Under the pieces are notes generated by a model. The model did no database searches. It had not been told where the DNA came from and saw only the letters and a program-made list of their open reading frames with translations. The position numbers and the translations under genes were made by a program. DNA of 64,000 bases. Source: Acidovorax sp. NB1. GTDB taxonomy: Bacteria; Pseudomonadota; Gammaproteobacteria; Burkholderiales; Burkholderiaceae_C. The DNA lies in contig NZ_BJHU01000058.1 in assembly GCF_005405905.1 (NCBI RefSeq), forward strand, positions 52,463 to 116,462. The letters run 5' to 3'. Shown here piece after piece: positions 43,431-51,828 of this stretch. Position 1 is the stretch's first letter. Each line of letters starts with the position of its first letter.

Positions 43431-44471
43431 ATGGTGGCTGAGCTGCCGCACAGCGGCGATGGCAGAGCGGCCGGGGCGCCCGCCGATGCGGGCGATGATC
43501 TGCTCGCCGAGGAGTCGGAAGCGCTGGCCGAGGCCAGCAGTGAAATGCGCCACATGCTCGTGGCGGCTCCGCAGCATGCCGCCCGGCTGGACAAGGCGCT
43601 GGCGGACTTGGTGCCCGAGTTCTCCCGCAGCTATCTGCAGCAGTTGCTGGCGCAGGGGCTGGTCAGCCTCAATGGCAAGCCGGTGCTCAAGGCCTCTGCC
43701 CGCGTCAAGGCCGGTGACCAGCTGGTGCTGGAGATGCGGCCCACCCTGCAGAGCCAGGCGTTCCGCCCAGAGCCCATGGCCATCGATGTGGTCTACGAGG
43801 ACGAACATCTCCTGGTCGTGAACAAACCCGCAGGTCTGGTCGTGCACCCGGCGCCGGGCAACTGGAGCGGGACCTTGCTCAATGGCCTGCTGGCCCGGGA
43901 CGAAAAAGCCCTGCTGGTCCCGCGTGCCGGGATCGTGCATCGGCTGGACAAGGACACCAGTGGCCTCATGGTGGTGGCCCGGAATCGCGCCACCATGGAT
44001 TCGCTGGTCGCCCTGATTGCCGAGCGCAAGGTCAAGCGTCAGTACCTTGCCATCGCCCATGGCGCCTGGACGGGCCCTAAGAGCCGGTCGGTCGATGCAC
44101 CCATCGGGCGCGACCCGCGCAACCGGCTGCGCATGGCGGTGGTGGACCTGGCCTTGCATGCGGGCAAGACGGCTCGCACCGACGTGCTCTGGCTGGACGG
44201 AACCGACCAAGGCTGCTGGGTGCAATGCACCTTGCACACGGGTCGGACCCACCAGATCCGGGTGCATATGGCATCGCTCAGGCATCCGCTGGTGGCAGAC
44301 AGTCTGTACGGCGGGGCGCCGTCGGGGGGGCTGCAGCGCCAGGCATTGCACGCCTACCGCCTGGCCTTTGTGCACCCGGTGACGGGCAAGGCGCTGGAGC
44401 TCCATGCGCAGGTGCCCGAGGACATGCAGCAGGCACTGTCTTCCTGGGGGCTGGGCTACAATGCGCCCTGA
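43431..44471 (+). CDS. rluD: 23S rRNA pseudouridine synthase, RluD family
   Basis: A protein of about 346 residues. It has an acidic N-terminal extension, an S4 RNA-binding domain (AARLDKALADLVPEFSRSYL) and the catalytic domain with HRLDKDTSGLMVVARN, where D173 is the nucleophile. HTGRTHQIRVHM is the RluA/C/D motif. It isomerises uridines in helix 69 or a related site of 23S rRNA. The ATG at 43431 follows nlpD by five bases; a later ATG at 43545 would drop the extension. Confidence 0.9.
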   Translation: MVAELPHSGDGRAAGAPADAGDDLLAEESEALAEASSEMRHMLVAAPQHAARLDKALADLVPEFSRSYLQQLLAQGLVSLNGKPVLKASARVKAGDQLVLEMRPTLQSQAFRPEPMAIDVVYEDEHLLVVNKPAGLVVHPAPGNWSGTLLNGLLARDEKALLVPRAGIVHRLDKDTSGLMVVARNRATMDSLVALIAERKVKRQYLAIAHGAWTGPKSRSVDAPIGRDPRNRLRMAVVDLALHAGKTARTDVLWLDGTDQGCWVQCTLHTGRTHQIRVHMASLRHPLVADSLYGGAPSGGLQRQALHAYRLAFVHPVTGKALELHAQVPEDMQQALSSWGLGYNAP

Positions 44472-44622
44472 AGGCCATATCGGCCCCCTGCCCGAAGACG
44501 GAATCCCGCCGGGCTCTTGCGTCGCGCCAACGTCCTCGCACTGCGCGCCAATTTGATTGCCCCCTGCTGTTGATGTGACACCCGTTGCAACGCGTGGCAC
44601 TTTTTCCAGGAATCGCTGAACC
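44472..44622. other. rluD-scpB intergenic region
   Basis: 151 bases without a gene. GGCC-ATATC-GGCC (about 44473-44485) may form a weak stem. No clear promoter hexamers were found. Confidence 0.4.
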
Positions 44623-45381
44623 ATGAACACGGTGGATGCCAAAAGGGTCCTCGAAACTGCGCTGATCTGTGCGCAGCAGCCTGTGCCTGCGCGCGAGATG
44701 CGGGTGCTTTTCAATGATGCGCTGGGGTCTGACACGCTCAAGCTTCTGCTGCAGGAGCTGCAGCAGGACTGGGCGCAGCGCGGGGTGGAGCTGGTGCAGG
44801 TGGCCACGGGCTGGCGCTTTCAGAGCCGCCCGGAGATGCGGGAGTACCTCGACAGGCTGCACCCAGAAAAGCCTCCGCGCTACACGCGGGCCACCATGGA
44901 AACGCTGGCCATCATTGCGTATCGCCAGCCGGTGACGCGGGGGGATATCGAAGATATCCGTGGTGTGACCGTCAACAGTCTGATCATCAAACAATTGGAG
45001 GATCGGGGCTGGGTGGAGGTCATCGGGCACCGGGAAACCGTGGGCCGTCCTGCATTGTTTGCCACCACCCGCCAGTTCCTGGATGACATGGGGCTGCAGT
45101 CGCTGGACCAACTGCCGGTGCTGGATGACCCCACCGGCAATGCGAACGTGCTGGAGGCCATGGCTGCAGCGGCCCAGGGCGTGATCGAGCCAGAGCTGGA
45201 ACCGGTAATGGAGCCCGAGGTGGTGGTTGCGGAGCCTGCTATGGAGCAGCCGCCGGTATCCGTTTCTTCTGAGGCAGTGAGCGGAAATCTGCCGCTTATG
45301 GATGATTTTTTTAATGACACGGAGACGGACCTCCGTGACGACCAGATGGACACCCCGGGGGGTGTCCAGGGAAACACTTGA
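44623..45381 (+). CDS. scpB: Segregation and condensation protein B
   Basis: A 252-residue kleisin-associated protein of the SMC-ScpAB complex. Two winged-helix domains contain ALICAQQPVPAREMRVLF and METLAIIAYRQPVTRGDIEDIRG, followed by VEVIGHRETVGRPALFATT. An acidic C-terminal tail (about 180-252) exceeds the core domain. CAGGAA precedes the ATG. The TGA overlaps the rluB ATG (TGATG), so the two are coupled. No scpA is adjacent. Confidence 0.95.
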   Translation: MNTVDAKRVLETALICAQQPVPAREMRVLFNDALGSDTLKLLLQELQQDWAQRGVELVQVATGWRFQSRPEMREYLDRLHPEKPPRYTRATMETLAIIAYRQPVTRGDIEDIRGVTVNSLIIKQLEDRGWVEVIGHRETVGRPALFATTRQFLDDMGLQSLDQLPVLDDPTGNANVLEAMAAAAQGVIEPELEPVMEPEVVVAEPAMEQPPVSVSSEAVSGNLPLMDDFFNDTETDLRDDQMDTPGGVQGNT

Positions 45382-46946
45382 TGAACGATTCGACTCCCGA
45401 CAATCCGGGTGCAACGCCAGAAGCTGGCGCTGCCGATGTGGCTCCTGCAGCGAAAAAGCCTGCTGCCAAGCGCGCGCCACGCAAGAAGGCTGCGCCGGTT
45501 TCTGCTGAAGGCGTTGATGCGGTCGGGGCGGACTCCGATGTGTCGGCAGACGCGCCCGCCGTGGTGGCGCTCGCGGAGCCTTCGGCTCAGGTTGAAGCCC
45601 CTGTGGCTGTGGAGCCCGCAGCGGGCGTTGAGGTCGAGGGCTCCGCGCCACGCGCTGAGCCCAAGGGCCCGGCCCGGGTCGAATCCTCGGGGCGTGCTCC
45701 CCGCGCCGAAGGCATGGGCCGCGACAAGCGCAAGCCCGTGCCAGCGGTCGAGGGCTATCAATTTGAAGATGTGGTCTCGGGCCGTTTTGATCAGGACGAC
45801 GCATCGGCCGATGTGGCTCCCGCCAAGCGGGTGTTGCTGCCCCAGGTGGAAACGCCCAAGCTCCACAAGGTGCTGGCCCAGGCGGGGCTGGGCTCGCGGC
45901 TGGAAATGGAGCAGCTCATCCTGGAGGGGCGCATCTCCGTGAACAATGAGCCGGCCCATATTGGCCAGCGCATCCAGTTCGGGGACCAGGTCAAGGTCAA
46001 TGGCAAGCCCATCCGCTACCGCATTGATCCCCCGCCAGCCCGGGTGATCGCGTACCACAAGCCCGTGGGCGAGGTGGTCACGCATGACGATCCGCAAAAC
46101 CGGCCGACTGTCTTTCGCAAGCTGCCCCGGCTGATGCAGGGCAAGTGGCAGTCCGTGGGGCGGCTGGACTTGAACACCGAAGGGCTGTTGCTGTTCACCA
46201 GCTCGGGCGAGCTGGCCAATAAGCTCATGCACCCCCGGTTTGGTCTGGAGCGCGAGTACGCTGTGCGTGTGTTGGGCGCGCTCAGCAACGAAGAAAAGCA
46301 GAAGCTGCTGGACGGTGTGCGCCTGGACGACGGCATGGCGTCGTTTGGCTCCATCGAAGACGGCGGCGGCGAAGGTTCCAACTGCTGGTACCGGGTCACC
46401 ATTTCTGAGGGGCGTAACCGTGAAGTGCGCCGCATGATGGAGTCGGTGGGCCACGCGGTGAGCCGACTCATCCGCATCCGCTACGGCGCCATGGTGCTGC
46501 CTCGGGGCCTCAAGCGAGGCGCCTGGCTGGAGCTGGACGACAGCGATATCCGGGCCCTCGTTCAGGCAGCGGGTGCGGGTCGCCCGGAATCGGGCGAAGG
46601 CCGTGCAGAAGCCGGCCCCGGGGCGGGTGGGCGCGGCGGCAATGGCAATGCGCGCAACCGTGGTCGTGGCGGCCCCCGGGCGGGCGACGGTCCGCGCCGC
46701 GACATGTCCCAGGGCGGCGGCGGGGCGGGGCCCCGTGGGCAGAAGCCTCGGCGTGACGGCGGCGGGCAAGGGCAGGGGGGGCGTGGCAACAATGCTGCGG
46801 GGGGTGACCGCCAGCGCGGCGCTGCCCAGCCCGATCCCATGAAAACATCCGTGGGCTACATCGGTGTGGACAGTCTGTCGCGGCACCGCCAGGACAAACG
46901 CCGCCCTGGCGGCGGTGGCCCCCGCCGTGGCGGTGGCGGGCGTTGA
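45381..46946 (+). CDS. rluB: 23S rRNA pseudouridine synthase B with long disordered tails
   Basis: A 521-residue protein with three parts. The N-terminal about 155 residues are Ala/Pro/Lys-rich low complexity. The enzyme core (about 156-395) has an S4 domain (LHKVLAQAGLGSRLEMEQLI), the catalytic GRLDLNTEGLLLFTSSGEL and EGRNREVRRMMESVGH. The C-terminal about 125 residues are Gly/Arg-rich (GGRGGNGNARNRGRGG, PRRGGGGR). It modifies U2605 of 23S rRNA in E. coli, whose protein is about 290 residues. Confidence 0.93.
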   Translation: MNDSTPDNPGATPEAGAADVAPAAKKPAAKRAPRKKAAPVSAEGVDAVGADSDVSADAPAVVALAEPSAQVEAPVAVEPAAGVEVEGSAPRAEPKGPARVESSGRAPRAEGMGRDKRKPVPAVEGYQFEDVVSGRFDQDDASADVAPAKRVLLPQVETPKLHKVLAQAGLGSRLEMEQLILEGRISVNNEPAHIGQRIQFGDQVKVNGKPIRYRIDPPPARVIAYHKPVGEVVTHDDPQNRPTVFRKLPRLMQGKWQSVGRLDLNTEGLLLFTSSGELANKLMHPRFGLEREYAVRVLGALSNEEKQKLLDGVRLDDGMASFGSIEDGGGEGSNCWYRVTISEGRNREVRRMMESVGHAVSRLIRIRYGAMVLPRGLKRGAWLELDDSDIRALVQAAGAGRPESGEGRAEAGPGAGGRGGNGNARNRGRGGPRAGDGPRRDMSQGGGGAGPRGQKPRRDGGGQGQGGRGNNAAGGDRQRGAAQPDPMKTSVGYIGVDSLSRHRQDKRRPGGGGPRRGGGGR

Positions 46947-46968
46947 TCCAGCCTCAGGCTTCCACGGT

Positions 46969-46998
46969 TAGAATCGAGGGCTTTGTCCGGTGGACAAA
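46969..46998 (+). promoter_or_regulatory. ndk promoter -10 and downstream dyad
   Basis: TAGAAT (46969-46974) is a fair -10 with no convincing -35. Just downstream TTTGTCC (46982-46988) and GGACAAA (46992-46998) form a perfect 7-bp dyad with a GGT loop, at or near the transcript start. Confidence 0.45.
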
Positions 46999-47035
46999 CG
47001 AATCACAGCAACATTATTCATTCAGGAAAATCAAC

Positions 47036-47461
47036 ATGGCTATCGAACGCACTCTCTCCATCATCAAGCCTGACGCAGTGGCCAAGAACGTGATCGGCCA
47101 GATCTACGCCCGCTTCGAAGCCGCTGGCCTGAAGGTTGTGGCTGCCCGCATGGTGCACCTGTCGCGCCTGGAAGCCGAGCAGTTCTACGGCGTGCACAAG
47201 GCACGTCCGTTCTTCAAGGACCTGGTGGACTTCATGATCTCCGGCCCGGTGATGATCCAGGCCCTGGAAGGCGAAAACGCGATCCTGAAGAACCGCGAAC
47301 TGATGGGCGCCACCGACCCAAAGAAGGCAGAAGCCGGCACCATCCGCGCCGACTTCGCTGACAGCATCGATGCCAACGCTGTGCACGGTTCCGACGCCGC
47401 CGAAACGGCTGCTGTTGAAGTGGCCTTCTTCTTCCCCGGCCTGAACATCTACTCGCGTTGA
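47036..47461 (+). CDS. ndk: Nucleoside diphosphate kinase
   Basis: The 141-residue enzyme transfers phosphate between nucleoside di- and triphosphates through a phosphohistidine. Conserved N-terminus ERTLSIIKPDAVAKNVIG, and the active-site H117 in NAVHGSDAAETA. The length matches the family. CAGGAAAA precedes the ATG at 47036. Confidence 0.98.
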   Translation: MAIERTLSIIKPDAVAKNVIGQIYARFEAAGLKVVAARMVHLSRLEAEQFYGVHKARPFFKDLVDFMISGPVMIQALEGENAILKNRELMGATDPKKAEAGTIRADFADSIDANAVHGSDAAETAAVEVAFFFPGLNIYSR

Positions 47462-47548
47462 TATGGTGATCCCCATGCCTGTTCCCGCAACTGTGGGATG
47501 TCTGCGCCATGGGGACGGTTGCGCCCGGCCCTTCGGAAGGTCGGCGCA

Positions 47549-48661
47549 ATGACTACCAACCTGCTGGAATTTGACCTCGACGGCCTTGCAGCCTTCTGCG
47601 AGCAGCTGGGCGAGAAACGTTTTCGTGCGACCCAGCTGTTCCGCTGGATTCACCAGCGTGGCGCGAGCAATTTCGACGCCATGAGCGACCTGGCCAAGGC
47701 CTTGCGCGACAAGCTCAAGGGATGTGCCAAGGTCGAGGCCCTGCCTGTCGTTTCCGAGCATGTCTCGGCAGACGGCACGGTGAAGTGGCTGTTTGATGTG
47801 GGGGATGGCAACGCGGTCGAGGCTGTGTTCATTCCCGAGGATGACCGCGGAACCCTCTGCGTTTCATCCCAGGCTGGATGTGCCGTGGGATGCCGTTTTT
47901 GCTCCACAGGGCATCAGGGTTTCAGCCGCAACCTGACCACGGGCGAGATCCTGGCCCAACTGTGGTTTGCCGAACATTCTTTGCGCCAGCGCTTTGGCAC
48001 CGAAGACCGCGTGATCTCCAATGTGGTCATGATGGGCATGGGCGAGCCGCTGCAGAACTACGCGGCCTTGGTGCCGGCCCTGCGCGTGATGCTGGACGAT
48101 CATGGCTACGGCCTGTCGCGGCGGCGGGTGACGGTGTCCACCTCGGGGGTTGTCCCCATGATGGACCGGCTCTCGCAGGATTGCCCGGTGGCTTTGGCCG
48201 TGTCGTTGCATGCGCCAAACGATCCTCTGCGCGACAACCTGGTGCCGCTCAACCGCAAGTACCCGATTCAAGAGTTGCTGGAAGCCTGTGGCCGCTACCT
48301 CGCCCATGCGCCGCGTGACTTCATTACGTTCGAATACTGCATGCTGGATGGCGTCAACGATCAGCTGGAGCATGCGCAGCAGCTCATCGAGCTGGTCAAG
48401 CGTTCCGGGGTGCGTTGCAAATTCAACCTGATTCCCTTCAATCCGTTTCCCGCATCGGGTCTCTTGCGGTCAGCGCAGAATCAGGTCCTCGCTTTTTCCA
48501 AGGTCTTGAGCGATGCCGGTATTGTCACAACGGTGCGCAAGACCCGGGGCGATGATATTGATGCGGCCTGTGGGCAATTGGCGGGCGATGTCAAGGACCG
48601 CACCCGTGCGGCGGAACGCATGGCAAAGCAGCGCACAATCGTGCTCAAACCGGTGACTTGA
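47549..48661 (+). CDS. rlmN: Dual-specificity 23S rRNA/tRNA (adenine-C2) methyltransferase
   Basis: A 370-residue radical SAM enzyme. The Fe-S motif is C111-AVG-C115-RF-C118, followed by STGHQGFSRNLTTGEI. It methylates A2503 of 23S rRNA and A37 of some tRNAs at C2. GGAAGG lies about nine bases before the ATG at 47549. It begins the string rlmN-pilW-rodZ-ispG conserved across beta- and gammaproteobacteria. Confidence 0.97.
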   Translation: MTTNLLEFDLDGLAAFCEQLGEKRFRATQLFRWIHQRGASNFDAMSDLAKALRDKLKGCAKVEALPVVSEHVSADGTVKWLFDVGDGNAVEAVFIPEDDRGTLCVSSQAGCAVGCRFCSTGHQGFSRNLTTGEILAQLWFAEHSLRQRFGTEDRVISNVVMMGMGEPLQNYAALVPALRVMLDDHGYGLSRRRVTVSTSGVVPMMDRLSQDCPVALAVSLHAPNDPLRDNLVPLNRKYPIQELLEACGRYLAHAPRDFITFEYCMLDGVNDQLEHAQQLIELVKRSGVRCKFNLIPFNPFPASGLLRSAQNQVLAFSKVLSDAGIVTTVRKTRGDDIDAACGQLAGDVKDRTRAAERMAKQRTIVLKPVT

Positions 48662-48697
48662 TCAGCAGGCGATCGGCAAACTTCAAGGAGGCTCTAC

Positions 48698-49531
48698 ATG
48701 GCGGGATTGGTTGGACGCTGGCAGCATTTTGGCCGCTGGACACTCGCGGCATGCAGTGCACTGGTTTGCATCGCGGCACTGCAAGGATGTGCGGCCAACA
48801 ACGCGGCCACCCGGGTTGACGCAGAGGCTGATGTGGTGACGCCTTCGGACGAGCCTGAATCCCGCCGCCGTGCCCGTATCCGGCTGGAGCTGGCGGCCAA
48901 CTATTTTGAAATGGGCCAGACTGCCGTGGCGCTGGATGAAGTCAAGCAGGCCCTTGCTGCCGACCCCTCCTACGCAGATGCATTCAACCTGCGCGGCCTG
49001 ATCTTCATGCGCCTGAATGACCTGGCGCAGGCCGACGACAGTTTTCGGCGTGCTTTGGCGTTGCGGAGCAATGATGCCAATGTGCTGCACAACTACGGCT
49101 GGCTGTTGTGCCAGCAGCAGAAATATGCAGACGCAGACCAGTATTTTGGCCGTGCGATTGCCAATCCGACCTACATGGCGCGTGGCAAGACCCTGATGGC
49201 GCGTGGCCTGTGCCAGTCCCGGGCGGGCCAGCTTGTCGAGGCGGAGCAGTCGTTTCTGAAGGCCTACGAAATGGATGCTGCCAACCCGGTGGTGGCGTAC
49301 CAGCTGGCCTCGCTGCTGCTGCGGCGCAACGAGCTGACCCGGTCGCAGTTTTACATCCGGCGCCTCAACAACAGCGAGTTTGCCAACTCCGAATCGTTGT
49401 GGCTGGGCATAAAGGTGGAGCGCGCCTTGGGCGACTCTGTGGCAATGCGGCAGCTGGCGGTCCAGTTGCGCAAGCGGTTCCCGGATTCGCGGGAGTTGGG
49501 TGCTTACGAACGCGGGGCTTTCAATGAGTGA
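48698..49531 (+). CDS. pilW: Type IV pilus biogenesis/stability lipoprotein (TPR)
   Basis: A 277-residue lipoprotein with lipobox LQGC (C31) followed by TPR repeats (LELAANYFEMGQTAVALDEV, SYADAFNLRGLIFMRLNDLA, ANVLHNYGWLLCQQQKYADA). PilW/PilF is the outer-membrane pilotin or stability factor for the PilQ secretin. AAGGAGG before the ATG is a near-perfect RBS. The last codons overlap the rodZ start. Confidence 0.92.
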   Translation: MAGLVGRWQHFGRWTLAACSALVCIAALQGCAANNAATRVDAEADVVTPSDEPESRRRARIRLELAANYFEMGQTAVALDEVKQALAADPSYADAFNLRGLIFMRLNDLAQADDSFRRALALRSNDANVLHNYGWLLCQQQKYADADQYFGRAIANPTYMARGKTLMARGLCQSRAGQLVEAEQSFLKAYEMDAANPVVAYQLASLLLRRNELTRSQFYIRRLNNSEFANSESLWLGIKVERALGDSVAMRQLAVQLRKRFPDSRELGAYERGAFNE

Positions 49532-50471
49532 GGTTGTGGAGAGTGGTTTGACAGCGGGTGGTTTGCTCAGGGAGGCCCGTCTCGCATCTGGAATGCATAT
49601 TGCGGCCCTGGCTGTGGCGCTGAAGGTGCCAGTCAGCAAGCTGGAGGCGCTGGAAGCCGATAACTTCACGGTGCTGCCCGACACCGTGTTCGTGCGGGCC
49701 CTGGCCTCCAGTGTGTGCCGGGCACTCAAGGTGGATGCGGCCCCCGTTCTGGCCCTGTTGCCCCAAAGCCCGAGTCCGAGCCTGGCGGCGGACAGCGCCG
49801 GCATCAATGCCCCGGTCAAGGGCAGTGCGGCCAAATCCCCTGTGTCCTCTTCCTCGTTCGCCGGGGGCGGGTCTGCGTCGCGGTCCGTGGGGTTTGTGGT
49901 GCTGGCCCTGCTGGTGGGAGCTCTGGCCTTGTACTTTCTCCCTCGGGGCGAAGACCGCGCGGCCTCCAGCACTGCGTCTGCGCCTGTTGCAACACCGCCG
50001 GACGCTGTGCCGTCTGGTGTTGCGGATGCACCAGTGGCCGCAGCAGCGCCCATGGTGGCGGGGCGGCTTCCCGAGCCCACTTCTGCGCCAGCCGCTGCAC
50101 CTTCTGTAGTCGTTCCGGTCGTGACGGCGGCCCCAGCAGCGCCACTGATTGCTCCTGCACCCGCGCCCGTGGCTGCCCCGGCATCAGTGCCTGCGCTGGT
50201 TGCCAGTGCGCCCGCTTCGGCAGCCGACACGCCGACGGGTACTCTGGTGTTGCGTGCCCGCAGCGAATCCTGGGTCCAAGTGAAAGACGCCACCGGCGCT
50301 TTGGCCTTGCAGCGCAACCTGGCTGCAGGGGAGTCCGTGTCAGTGTCGGCCCAACCTCCGCTCGCGGTGGTGGTGGGGCGTGCCGATGCGACGGAGGTGA
50401 CGGTGCGTGGCAAGCCATTTGACCTGGCCGCCGTGTCGCGCGAGAACGTCGCTCGTTTCGAGGTGAAGTAA
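49524..50471 (+). CDS. rodZ: RodZ-like cytoskeletal HTH membrane protein
   Basis: A 315-residue protein with an N-terminal HTH of the RodZ type (GGLLREARLASGMHIAALAVA...KLEALEADNF). One membrane helix (SVGFVVLALLVGALALYFL), a long Ala/Pro/Val periplasmic linker and a C-terminal DUF4115 beta domain (LVLRARSESWVQVKDATG) follow. RodZ links MreB to the elongasome. The ATG at 49524 overlaps pilW by eight bases. Confidence 0.88.
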   Translation: MSEVVESGLTAGGLLREARLASGMHIAALAVALKVPVSKLEALEADNFTVLPDTVFVRALASSVCRALKVDAAPVLALLPQSPSPSLAADSAGINAPVKGSAAKSPVSSSSFAGGGSASRSVGFVVLALLVGALALYFLPRGEDRAASSTASAPVATPPDAVPSGVADAPVAAAAPMVAGRLPEPTSAPAAAPSVVVPVVTAAPAAPLIAPAPAPVAAPASVPALVASAPASAADTPTGTLVLRARSESWVQVKDATGALALQRNLAAGESVSVSAQPPLAVVVGRADATEVTVRGKPFDLAAVSRENVARFEVK

Positions 50472-50472
50472 C

Positions 50473-51741
50473 GTGCAAAACCCTTTGCGTGATTTTGGCC
50501 CTGTTGCGGTCGCTGCCCCTTTGCCCCGCCGTTCGCGCCAGGCCAAAATTACCTGGGGCTCGCGGATCGTCACTGTAGGCGGCGATGCGCCGGTGCGTGT
50601 GCAGTCCATGACCAACACGGACACCGTGGATGCCATCGGCACCGCAATCCAGGTCAAGGAACTGGCCCAGGCGGGTTCGGAGTTTGTCCGGATCACCGTC
50701 AACACCCCTGAGGCTGCCGCCGCAGTGCCCTACATCCGTGAGCAGTTGGACCGGATGGGCGAGAGCGTGCCCCTGGTGGGCGATTTCCACTACAACGGTC
50801 ACCGTCTGCTGACGGAGTTTCCCGACTGCGCGCAGGCGCTCTCCAAGTACCGGATCAACCCGGGCAACGTGGGCAAGGGCGACAAGAAGGACAAGCAGTT
50901 CGGCCAGATGATCGAGGCGGCCATGCGCTGGAACAAGGCGGTGCGCATCGGTGTGAACTGGGGCAGCCTGGACCAGGATCTGCTTGCTAGCCTGATGGAT
51001 GCCAACAGCCAGCGCGCGCAGCCCTGGGAGGCGCGCCAGGTGATGTACGAGGCGCTGATCACGTCGGCCATCGAATCGGCCCGGCTGGCTGAATCCATGG
51101 GCCTGAGCGGGGACCAGATCATCCTGTCGTGCAAGGTCAGTGGTGTGCAGGACCTGATCGCTGTGTACCGCGAGCTTGCGCGCCGCTGCGACTATGCGCT
51201 GCACCTGGGGCTTACTGAGGCGGGCATGGGCACCAAAGGCACCGTGGCTTCCAGCACGGCGTTGGGCATCCTGCTGCAGGAGGGCATTGGCGACACCATT
51301 CGCGTATCGCTCACGCCCCAGCCGGGCGAGGCGCGCACACAAGAGGTGGTGGTCGCGTCCGAGATCCTGCAGTCGCTGGGCCTGCGTGTGTTTGTGCCCA
51401 GCGTGACGGCCTGCCCGGGGTGTGGCCGCACCACCAGCACCACTTTCCAGGAACTGGCCAAGCAGATCGACGACTACCTGCGTGCGCAAATGCCCGTGTG
51501 GCGTGTGCGCTATCCGGGGGTGGAGGGCATGAAGGTGGCCGTGATGGGCTGCATCGTCAACGGCCCTGGCGAGAGCAAACATGCCGACATCGGCATCAGC
51601 CTGCCCGGCACAGGCGAAGCCCCGGCGGCGCCTGTGTTCATTGATGGCGAAAAGGCCCTGACGCTGCGCGGCGAGCGCATTGCAGAAGAGTTCCATGCCC
51701 TCGTCGAGCAGTATGTCGAGCGTCGCTACGGGCGTCATTGA
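50473..51741 (+). CDS. ispG: 4-hydroxy-3-methylbut-2-en-1-yl diphosphate synthase
   Basis: A 422-residue enzyme of the MEP isoprenoid pathway, reducing MEcPP to HMBPP with a [4Fe-4S] cluster. Seen: VQSMTNTDTVDAIGT, LVGDFHYNGH, RINPGNVG, and cluster cysteines in TACPGCGRTT and GCIVNGPGE. GTG start one base after the rodZ stop, with GAGGTG upstream inside rodZ. Confidence 0.97.
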   Translation: MQNPLRDFGPVAVAAPLPRRSRQAKITWGSRIVTVGGDAPVRVQSMTNTDTVDAIGTAIQVKELAQAGSEFVRITVNTPEAAAAVPYIREQLDRMGESVPLVGDFHYNGHRLLTEFPDCAQALSKYRINPGNVGKGDKKDKQFGQMIEAAMRWNKAVRIGVNWGSLDQDLLASLMDANSQRAQPWEARQVMYEALITSAIESARLAESMGLSGDQIILSCKVSGVQDLIAVYRELARRCDYALHLGLTEAGMGTKGTVASSTALGILLQEGIGDTIRVSLTPQPGEARTQEVVVASEILQSLGLRVFVPSVTACPGCGRTTSTTFQELAKQIDDYLRAQMPVWRVRYPGVEGMKVAVMGCIVNGPGESKHADIGISLPGTGEAPAAPVFIDGEKALTLRGERIAEEFHALVEQYVERRYGRH

Positions 51742-51806
51742 TTGCTATAAAATTAATAGCTATCAGCGTATATCTATCAGGCGGTAGGGCCTGATTTAGT
51801 TCAAAA
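51742..51806 (+). repeat. Dispersed intergenic repeat, copy g
   Basis: Block order: TTGCTATAAAATTAATAGCT, ATCAGCGTATATC, GGCGGTAGGGCC and TGATTTAGTTC. It is the only copy inside the housekeeping block, filling the ispG-hisS gap. Confidence 0.7.
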
Positions 51807-51828
51807 AAAGTACCAGGAAAATACCGCA

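Noticed and set aside
44457..44462. TACAAT as a promoter for scpB
   Set aside because: It lies within the last codons of rluD, lacks a -35 and is about 160 bases from the scpB start.
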